A stretch of 20,401 bases of DNA from Bacteroidales bacterium UBA2295. Lineage in GTDB: Bacteria > Bacteroidota > Bacteroidia > Bacteroidales > Tenuifilaceae. The notes below the pieces were generated by a model, which was given only the letters and a program-made list of their open reading frames with translations, made no database searches and had not been told where the DNA came from. The stretch is from NCBI GenBank assembly GCA_002345825.1, contig DDWD01000063.1:1-20401 (forward strand). The letters are read 5' to 3'. The translations under genes were made by a program, and so were the position numbers. Positions 15,052 through 20,401 of this stretch are shown here, piece by piece (within the stretch, counting starts at the first letter, position 1; every line of letters starts with the position of its first letter).

Positions 15052-15059
15052 CAAATGTA
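15052..15059 (-). promoter_or_regulatory. Candidate -7 box for the propeller-phosphatase gene
   Basis: On the minus strand TACATTTG fits TAnnTTTG. It is 33 bases upstream of the ATG at 15019, and the predicted start would be near 15046. This lies inside the alternative long open frame starting at 15109 and supports the shorter start. The -33 element is not clear. Confidence 0.4.
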
Positions 15060-15088
15060 TGAATATTTTCAAAATAAATAGAAATAAT

Positions 15089-15096
15089 TACCTTTG
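15089..15096 (+). promoter_or_regulatory. Candidate -7 box for the YhbP/epimerase pair
   Basis: TACCTTTG fits TAnnTTTG, 30 bases before the ATG at 15127. The region about 18-20 bases upstream is T-rich (ATTTTC) without a perfect TTTG. Together with the minus-strand box at 15052-15059 it gives overlapping divergent promoters. Confidence 0.45.
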
Positions 15097-15126
15097 TGTT
15101 GATTAACATCCCCAGAAGATTTTCCT

Positions 15127-15594
15127 ATGAACTTACCCGATAAGAATATTGTTGATTTTATAAACGAGCATCATGTGCTTACCCTGGCCACAAGTCACGA
15201 TGAGGAGCCATACTGTGCCAACTGTTTTTATGTTTATATGGAGGAGGAGAATAGCCTGGTGTTCACATCCGACTACGATACCAAGCATATTATGCAGGCC
15301 AGCCATAACATTTATGTAGCAGGAAGTATTGTGTTGGAAACTAGTATTGTTGGTAAGATTCAGGGCGTTCAGTTCCAAGGGATAATTATCGAGCCGCAAG
15401 GCGAATCGCTTAGTAAAGCCAAAACAGCATACTTAAAACGATTCCCGGTGGCCATGCTGATGAAAACAACCCTTTGGGTGGTCGATTTAACATTCCTTAA
15501 ATACACCGACAATAATCTGGGCTTTGGCAAAAAGTTAACTTGGGAAAAGGAACTTATAGTAAACCCTTTCTTCCCCAGAGAGGAGGATAAATGA
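15127..15594 (+). CDS. YhbP/UPF0306-family protein (PNPOx-like split barrel)
   Basis: A 155-residue protein resembling E. coli YhbP (UPF0306), with an FMN-binding split-barrel fold like pyridoxamine-phosphate oxidase. Shared signatures are HHVLTLAT near the start, CANCFYVY, GVQFQGII, KRFPVAML and DNNLGFGKKLTW near the end. Length matches the family. The biochemical function is not established; members may bind flavin. The ATG at 15127 follows a candidate promoter box. The last codons overlap the next gene by the 4-base ATGA, suggesting translational coupling. The family is recognised from memory of E. coli YhbP. Confidence 0.85.
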   Translation: MNLPDKNIVDFINEHHVLTLATSHDEEPYCANCFYVYMEEENSLVFTSDYDTKHIMQASHNIYVAGSIVLETSIVGKIQGVQFQGIIIEPQGESLSKAKTAYLKRFPVAMLMKTTLWVVDLTFLKYTDNNLGFGKKLTWEKELIVNPFFPREEDK

Positions 15595-16592
15595 TACTGG
15601 TTACAGGTGGAACAGGACTAATTGGCTCCCACTTGCTACACGAGTTATGCCGGCAAAGTAGGGATGTTCGAGCGCTTAAGCGATCCACGAGCAACGTTAA
15701 GCAAACTCAAAAGCTTTTTCATTACTATTCACCTAACGACTCAACCCTTTTTGATAAAATCCAGTGGGTTGATGGCGATGTGGAGGATTACCTGTCGTTA
15801 CTTGATGCTCTTGAGGGTGTTGAGGAGGTGTACCATTGCGCAGCAATGGTTTCGTTTGCCAAGCGCGATATACAGCGCATGCTCGAAGTGAACGTAGGAG
15901 GAACCGCCAATATGGTCGACGCTTCGCTGGAAACTGGCGTTAAGCGATTTTGCCATGTTAGCTCCGTTGCATCGCTTGGTGGTCCAGTTGATGGAAAAAT
16001 GGTGACAGAAGAATCCATCTGGGGAAAATCCAAGGGGAAATCGGGTTATGCCGTAAGTAAGTTCCGCTCCGAAATGGAGGTTTGGAGAGGCATTGAACTT
16101 GGTTTGAATGCTACAATGGTTAACCCATCCGTAATTATTGGTCCAGGACGGTGGGATACTGGCAGTGGACAAATTTTTGGCACCCTAGCCAATGGTTTTC
16201 CATTTTATACTAAAGGCATAACCGGTTATGTTGATGTTCGGGATGTTGTGGACTCAATGATATCGGCAATGGATAAGCAGCTTTGGGGTAGGCGTTTCAT
16301 AATCAATGGCGAGAATGTTTCGCACCAGAAGGTGTTTGAACTTATTGCACAAGCTAACGGGCACAAACCGCCCACCATTGAGGTGAAACCATGGATGACT
16401 TCCGTAGCTTGGCGAGGAGCTTGGCTGGTTAGCCAATTTACTCGCAAATCGCCTGCCATTACACGCGATACAGCCAATAGCGGGCATAGCACAACATATT
16501 ACTCATCGCAACGAATGATTGAAGAGTTAGGTGTTAAGCCCCGAACCATTGCCGAAGCAGTAGGCAATACGGTAAAAGCTGGGCCATTTTAG
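15591..16592 (+). CDS. NAD(P)-dependent epimerase/dehydratase (extended SDR)
   Basis: A 333-residue extended short-chain dehydrogenase/reductase. The Rossmann nucleotide-binding motif TGGTGLIGSH is at 5-14, a YHCAA motif at 81-85, catalytic Ser around 124-125 (HVSSVASLG) and the YxxxK pair Tyr153/Lys157 (GYAVSK). NPSVIIGPG and the YVDVRDVV motif near 218-225 are typical of atypical SDRs acting on sugar nucleotides or related substrates. Substrate cannot be told from sequence. The start ATG overlaps the stop of the YhbP-family gene (ATGA), and AGGAGG lies at 15581-15586, an unusually clear Shine-Dalgarno-like site for this phylum. Its stop lies 6 bases from the convergent lgt stop. Confidence 0.88.
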   Translation: MILVTGGTGLIGSHLLHELCRQSRDVRALKRSTSNVKQTQKLFHYYSPNDSTLFDKIQWVDGDVEDYLSLLDALEGVEEVYHCAAMVSFAKRDIQRMLEVNVGGTANMVDASLETGVKRFCHVSSVASLGGPVDGKMVTEESIWGKSKGKSGYAVSKFRSEMEVWRGIELGLNATMVNPSVIIGPGRWDTGSGQIFGTLANGFPFYTKGITGYVDVRDVVDSMISAMDKQLWGRRFIINGENVSHQKVFELIAQANGHKPPTIEVKPWMTSVAWRGAWLVSQFTRKSPAITRDTANSGHSTTYYSSQRMIEELGVKPRTIAEAVGNTVKAGPF

Positions 16593-16598
16593 GCTACT

Positions 16599-17411
16599 TC
16601 ACCCCTTTTTCTTGTAGGCATTGTATATAAACACCAGCCCAGTTATTACAAGCGGTATGCTTAGCCATTGACCCATATTTAGGGTCATATCTACCTCAAA
16701 ACCAACCTGGGGTTGCTTAATGAACTCAACAAGAATTCGAGCACCAAAGGTGATAACCATAAACACACCAAACAGTAATCCGGGGCGAGGCTTAGCATCG
16801 GACTTTTTGTAGATTTGGTAAAGAATGATGAATCCAGCGAGGTAAGCTAATGCTTCGTATATTTGGGTTGGGTGCATTGCCGGAATAAGCTCAACAGGAG
16901 TTCCGACTGGGTAGTCGCGAACAAATTTAAACCCCCAGGGCAGGTCTGTTTGAATACCGTAGATTTCGGAGTTCATTAGGTTTCCCATTCGGATCAGAAA
17001 TCCAGCAAGGGCAACCGTTATAACAACTCTATCCATAATGTATATGGGGGGGCGTTTTGTCTTTTTGCTAAAGAGGTAAAGGGCGGTTATTATACCAATA
17101 GCTGCACCATGACTAGCTAGTCCACCTCGCCATATTTTAAAAATTTCTATCGGGTTGGAAAGGTAGTATGCAGGTTCATAAAACAAGCAATGACCAAGCC
17201 TTGCACCCACAATGGTACCTATGGCAACGTATATGGTTAGCGAATCGAGATATCCTTCGGGCAGTGACTCCTTCTTTACAATGCGCTCAAAAAGCATATA
17301 TCCAAGCAGGAACGACATAGCCCAGAGTACACCGTAGTAACGAACAGATAGTGGCCCTAGCGAAAAAATTTCGGGATCAACATTCCAAACTATTTGGTTT
17401 AGTAGCATCAT
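16599..17411 (-). CDS. lgt: Prolipoprotein diacylglyceryl transferase
   Basis: A 270-residue polytopic inner-membrane enzyme that transfers diacylglycerol from phosphatidylglycerol to the lipobox cysteine of prelipoproteins, the first step of lipoprotein maturation. Diagnostic motifs are RYYGVLWA near the N-terminus, WRGGLASHGAAIG, RMGNLMNSEIYG (Lgt signature with the conserved Arg and Asn) and HPTQIYEA. About seven hydrophobic segments and the overall length match Lgt. It is convergent with the epimerase and divergent from ribE. The FISUMP protein at 4922-6256 is a likely substrate. Two adjacent ATG codons exist (17406-17411); I used the first. I found no good promoter box upstream. Confidence 0.95.
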   Translation of the reverse strand: MMLLNQIVWNVDPEIFSLGPLSVRYYGVLWAMSFLLGYMLFERIVKKESLPEGYLDSLTIYVAIGTIVGARLGHCLFYEPAYYLSNPIEIFKIWRGGLASHGAAIGIITALYLFSKKTKRPPIYIMDRVVITVALAGFLIRMGNLMNSEIYGIQTDLPWGFKFVRDYPVGTPVELIPAMHPTQIYEALAYLAGFIILYQIYKKSDAKPRPGLLFGVFMVITFGARILVEFIKQPQVGFEVDMTLNMGQWLSIPLVITGLVFIYNAYKKKG

Positions 17412-17555
17412 AATCTATGGTGGTTTAAATTTGGAGCGATAAAGTTAAGACAAATTGAACAACTCATATTCAATTTACACAGTAATTAGTGTTAAGTTCT
17501 GGTAAATTCGGTTCTTATATGTTCATTTATCACGATTCAGTTAAAACATATTTTG

Positions 17556-17563
17556 TAATTTTG
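17556..17563 (+). promoter_or_regulatory. Candidate -7 box for ribE
   Basis: TAATTTTG fits TAnnTTTG, with a predicted start near 17570 and a leader of about 23 bases before the ATG at 17593. This supports the downstream ATG over the open-frame start at 17569. No convincing -33 element is seen. The remaining lgt-ribE gap (17412-17555) shows nothing else I can support, and the short leader leaves no room for an FMN riboswitch. Confidence 0.4.
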
Positions 17564-17592
17564 GACAATTGTTAAACAGTAAATTTTACGTT

Positions 17593-18216
17593 ATGTTCTC
17601 AGGAATTGTTGAAGAAGCTGCAAAGGTTGTAAACCTTACCAAGGAAAAGGAAAATCTGCATATCACGCTAACTTGCTCGTTTGCCAATGAGCTGAAAATC
17701 GACCAAAGCGTTTCGCACAACGGTGTTTGCCTAACCGTGGTTAGGCAGGAGGGCGATACCTATACCGTCACAGCCATTAAGGAAACGCTCGACAAGTCGA
17801 ATCTTGGGTTGCTAAGTGTTGGCGATAAGGTGAACGTTGAGCGTAGCATGAAGATTGAAACCCTGCTCGATGGACACATGGTGCAAGGACATGTTGACCA
17901 AACTGCCGTGTGTACAAAGGTTGAAGAGGCCGATGGAAGTTGGTATTACACCTTTGAGTACGACCAAAGCAAGGGTAATATCACCGTTGAGAAAGGATCC
18001 GTTTCCGTAAATGGCGTTAGCCTTACGGTGGTTAACTCCAAAGACAATTCGTTCCAAGTGGCCATTATACCTTTTACCTATGAGGTTACCAATTTCCACG
18101 AGTTTAAGGAAGGAACCGTTGTAAACCTCGAATTCGATGTGGTGGGCAAATACATTGCCAAGCTGCTAAAACAGTACATCGAGGGAGGTATGCTCGACAA
18201 GTTGATTAAGCACTAA
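17593..18216 (+). CDS. ribE: Riboflavin synthase, alpha subunit
   Basis: A 207-residue enzyme that dismutates two molecules of 6,7-dimethyl-8-ribityllumazine to riboflavin and a pyrimidine, the last step of riboflavin synthesis. It has the expected two homologous lumazine-binding barrels. The first holds MFSGIVEE at the start and SHNGVCLTV; the second holds DGHMVQGHVD and SVNGVSLTV. Length matches the family. The start is the ATG at 17593, as MFSGIVEE is the universal N-terminus; the eight codons upstream are not part of the protein. A histidine kinase gene follows 12 bases downstream on the same strand, so the two are probably cotranscribed. The symbol follows Bacillus usage (ribC in E. coli). 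Confidence 0.95.
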   Translation: MFSGIVEEAAKVVNLTKEKENLHITLTCSFANELKIDQSVSHNGVCLTVVRQEGDTYTVTAIKETLDKSNLGLLSVGDKVNVERSMKIETLLDGHMVQGHVDQTAVCTKVEEADGSWYYTFEYDQSKGNITVEKGSVSVNGVSLTVVNSKDNSFQVAIIPFTYEVTNFHEFKEGTVVNLEFDVVGKYIAKLLKQYIEGGMLDKLIKH

Positions 18217-18228
18217 AAAGCAATATAT

Positions 18229-19290
18229 ATGAAGATTACCTCGCCCAAATCGATGGCGATAATATTATCGTTAATTGCTGCAGGAGCATCAGTTGTTCCT
18301 GCAGTGGTTTTCGTTGGGCTTAATCATAAATTCTCTTTCTGGCTTTTTCTGGGGTTTTCTGTTGTGGTTTTTATTATTATGTACCTCGTGTCGAAGCATT
18401 TGCTCAACAAGTTTATTTTCGAAAAGATAAACCCAGTGTACAAAACCATACAGGATCTTAACGTTCCCAGCCACCAGCTTAGGAAGGAGTTGGAAAACAA
18501 GGATTTGATAAGCGAGGTGAATAGAGAAGTTCAGCTTTGGGCGCAAAAGAAAAGTTTAGAGATTAATAAGCTGAAACAGCTTGAGGATTACCGAAAAGAG
18601 TTTTTGGGTAACGTATCGCACGAGTTGAAAACTCCAATTTTTAATATTCAGGGCTATGTGCTTACGCTACTCGATGGCGCGCTGGAAGACCCCACAATAA
18701 ACCGGAAATATCTCGAGCGAACCGAGAAAAGCATCAACAGGCTCATTTCCATTGTTGAAGACCTCGAGTCGATTTCAAAACTTGAGTCGAAGGTTATACA
18801 GCTGAACATTGAACGATTCAATCTTGAGAAGTTAGTAATAGAGGCATTCGAAGCCCACGAAATAAGAGCCAAAAAGCGAGGAATAAAATTGGTTTTTGAT
18901 AAGGATTACGATGATCCTGTTTGGGTTGAGGCTGATAAAAAACGGATGTACCAAGCCATATCAAACCTAGTAACAAACTCCATAAACTACGGAAAAGAAG
19001 GGGGGCGAACAAAAATATCCATAATGGATATGAATGAGAACTACCTGGTTGAGGTTAACGACAACGGCATTGGTATTGCCAAAGACGATATCCCCAGAAT
19101 TTTTGAGCGTTTCTATAGGGTAGATAAGAGCCGTTCGCGCGATCAGGGGGGAACAGGTTTGGGTCTTGCCATTGTGAAACATATTATCGAGGCGCATACC
19201 CAAACCATTAACGTGCGCAGCAGCGTGAACGAAGGTACCTCGTTCGTTTTTACCATAAAAAAATCTAAGGTTAAAAAAGGAGGTCTTTAG
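18229..19290 (+). CDS. PhoR-like sensor histidine kinase (HisKA/HATPase_c)
   Basis: A 353-residue membrane kinase with two hydrophobic segments (about 9-30 and 36-55) separated by only a few residues, so it has almost no periplasmic sensor. A linker with helical character (about 65-120) leads to HisKA with phosphoacceptor His131 (GNVSHELKTP). The HATPase domain has the N-box (NLVTNSINYG, 246-255), G1 (DNGIG, 278-282), F-box (IFERFYRVDKSRSR) and G2 (GGTGLGLAIVKHI). The layout resembles PhoR-type kinases. No response regulator is adjacent: ribE is upstream by 12 bases and cysH converges downstream with a 4-base overlap of the stop regions. Its partner and signal are unknown. Confidence 0.92.
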   Translation: MKITSPKSMAIILSLIAAGASVVPAVVFVGLNHKFSFWLFLGFSVVVFIIMYLVSKHLLNKFIFEKINPVYKTIQDLNVPSHQLRKELENKDLISEVNREVQLWAQKKSLEINKLKQLEDYRKEFLGNVSHELKTPIFNIQGYVLTLLDGALEDPTINRKYLERTEKSINRLISIVEDLESISKLESKVIQLNIERFNLEKLVIEAFEAHEIRAKKRGIKLVFDKDYDDPVWVEADKKRMYQAISNLVTNSINYGKEGGRTKISIMDMNENYLVEVNDNGIGIAKDDIPRIFERFYRVDKSRSRDQGGTGLGLAIVKHIIEAHTQTINVRSSVNEGTSFVFTIKKSKVKKGGL

Positions 19291-19997
19291 TCCTTCTTAT
19301 GCAGCCCGCACTCCTTGGTCTCAGGATTTTCCCACCACCATCGTCCGGCTCGGATATCCTCGCCAGGCTCGATGGCACGGGTGCAGGGCAGGCAGCCAAT
19401 GCTGGGGAAACCCTTTTTGTGTAAAGGATTTACCGGAACGCTTTGCTGGTTAACGTAATCCCAAGCATCCTGTTCGCTCCAGTTTATCAGCGGGTTTATT
19501 TTGATAAGGCCATTGCCTTCGTCCCACTCAACGGTTTGCATATCTTTTCGTGTAACCGACTGGTCGCGACGCAAACCACAAATCCAAGCATCGAGCCCAT
19601 GGAAAGCCCTTTTTAGCGGAACGAGCTTGCGAATGCGGCAGCACTCCTTGCGATTTTCAACGCTGTGGTAAAACAGGTTTATACCCTTTTCATTCACCAT
19701 CTCCTCCACATCCTCCTTGTTGGGGAAGTAAACCTTAATCTTTATCTTGTACTTGCTACAGGTTCGGTCAATTAAATCGTAGGTCTCGGGAAATAGGCGG
19801 CCAGTATCAAGGGTAAATATTGTTGTGTTGGGGTTTATTTTTACAACCATATCGGTAAGAACCTGATCCTCGAGCCCAAGGCTCGAGGATAGTGCTATGG
19901 ATTGGCCAAAATGATTTATGCAAGAAGTAAGAACTTCCTGTGGTGTTTTATTCTCCAACTCAGCGTTTAGCTTTTTGGCAAGATCTTTTCCTAACAT
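19287..19997 (-). CDS. cysH: Assimilatory APS/PAPS reductase, Fe-S type
   Basis: A 236-residue reductase of the PAPS reductase family, which reduces activated sulfate (APS or PAPS) to sulfite in cysteine synthesis. Visible are the nucleotide-binding part (SIALSSSLGLEDQVL at 33-47 and TLDTGRLFPETYDL at 62-75), the WICGLRRDQS motif and the C-terminal catalytic Cys230 (KECGLH). Two cysteine pairs, Cys119/Cys120 and Cys202/Cys205, are the ligands of the [4Fe-4S] cluster that marks the APS-using type, so APS is the likely substrate. It lies 19 bases after the M16 peptidase gene on the same strand and may be cotranscribed with it. Its end overlaps the histidine kinase gene by 4 bases, tail to tail. 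Confidence 0.93.
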   Translation of the reverse strand: MLGKDLAKKLNAELENKTPQEVLTSCINHFGQSIALSSSLGLEDQVLTDMVVKINPNTTIFTLDTGRLFPETYDLIDRTCSKYKIKIKVYFPNKEDVEEMVNEKGINLFYHSVENRKECCRIRKLVPLKRAFHGLDAWICGLRRDQSVTRKDMQTVEWDEGNGLIKINPLINWSEQDAWDYVNQQSVPVNPLHKKGFPSIGCLPCTRAIEPGEDIRAGRWWWENPETKECGLHKKD

Positions 19998-20016
19998 CGT
20001 AAATGCATTTAGTGTT

Positions 20017-20401
20017 TTATTTCGAGAACAGGTCTTTCTCCTTTACCTCTACAATTCGTCCAAATTTTTTGAGTGACTCAAAATCGATCATTCGCTTATC
20101 GCCCACAATGGCTATTGCCACAGGTTTTTCGGACAGGTTATTACGGTAATGGTTCATAATATCGTTCCATGTTAGCGACTGGTAAATGGGTTGCTTTATA
20201 ACCGCAGGATCGCTTGAATAACCCAAGCGCTTCCAGTACTCCACCGACTGTGTTGTGTTTCTGAAGCTGGGTCGTTTGGTTTCGGCCGAGAGGGTAAGGT
20301 AGTTGCGAATCATATCAATTCGCTCGGGTTTTTGCGGCATGGTGCGGATTAGGCTGTCGTATGTGGTTAGCGCTATTATCGATTTATCGGCCTGGGTTGA
20401 T
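20017..20401 (-). CDS. M16-family peptidase, C-terminal end (partial)
   Basis: The frame stays open to the window edge, so the ATG at 20338-20340 is internal and the gene continues to the right. The 128 or so visible residues begin STQADKSIIALTTYDSL. They include RTMPQKPERIDMIRNYL, a YWKRLGYSSDP segment, IYQSLTWNDIMNHYRNN, and VAIAIVGDKRMIDFESLKKFGRIVEV followed by KDLFSK. This matches the C-terminal lobe of Bacteroidota insulinase-type (M16) zinc peptidases, where VGDK precedes a leucine-lysine helix. The HxxEH zinc motif would be far upstream, outside the window. cysH follows 19 bases after its stop. Confidence 0.8.
   Translation of the reverse strand, partial: STQADKSIIALTTYDSLIRTMPQKPERIDMIRNYLTLSAETKRPSFRNTTQSVEYWKRLGYSSDPAVIKQPIYQSLTWNDIMNHYRNNLSEKPVAIAIVGDKRMIDFESLKKFGRIVEVKEKDLFSK

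Noticed and set aside
17412..17592. Possible FMN riboswitch upstream of riboflavin synthase
   Set aside because: The predicted leader is only about 23 bases and I do not see the conserved FMN aptamer pattern in the gap.
1..20401. CRISPR array, tRNA, rRNA or attachment sites
   Set aside because: No regularly spaced direct repeats, cloverleaf or rRNA-like segments were seen; the window is almost fully coding.

Overview
The window looks like a chromosomal segment of a Bacteroidota bacterium, probably Bacteroidales or a close relative. Supporting signs are a type IX secretion (T9SS) C-terminal sorting domain, a FISUMP lipoprotein, a Reg_prop/Y_Y_Y propeller sensor, several TAnnTTTG-type promoter boxes, little use of Shine-Dalgarno sites, and AT-leaning host DNA. 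The exception is the left edge, which holds the right-hand part of a GC-richer IS30-family insertion sequence.

Layout, left to right. (1) 1-815: 3' part of an IS30-type element with the transposase catalytic domain, a long hairpin, and a terminal sequence ending at about 815. (2) 816-8675, minus strand: four closely spaced genes for exported proteins, in transcription order a membrane-anchored caspase-like protein, a FISUMP lipoprotein, a very small protein that is almost only a T9SS sorting domain, and a giant repeat/LamG surface protein. The IS end falls exactly where the last repeat of the giant protein breaks off, so that protein has lost its C-terminus. (3) 8676-10570: a divergent regulatory region, then a NarL-type response regulator and its HisKA_3-type kinase on the plus strand. 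(4) 10721-15019, minus strand: a 1432-residue sensor with a periplasmic two-component-type propeller, Y_Y_Y domain, one membrane helix, coiled coil and cytoplasmic SpoIIE/PP2C phosphatase. (5) 15127-20401: housekeeping genes: YhbP-family protein and an NAD-dependent epimerase (overlapping pair), lgt, riboflavin synthase followed by a PhoR-like histidine kinase, cysH, and the C-terminal end of an M16 peptidase.

How they may work together. The exported operon and the divergent NarL-type pair share a 243-bp intergenic region. A perfect 10-bp palindrome there abuts the predicted promoter of the operon, so the response regulator is a reasonable candidate regulator of the surface operon. The lipoprotein and the giant protein carry the same Fn3-like repeat module, which suggests they act together at the cell surface. 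The caspase-like protein is predicted to place its His/Cys protease domain in the periplasm, where it could process or monitor the other products. This grouping is the best candidate for an uncharacterised system, and the IS insertion appears to have damaged it in this strain. The functional links are inference; domain identities are from motif recognition without database searches.
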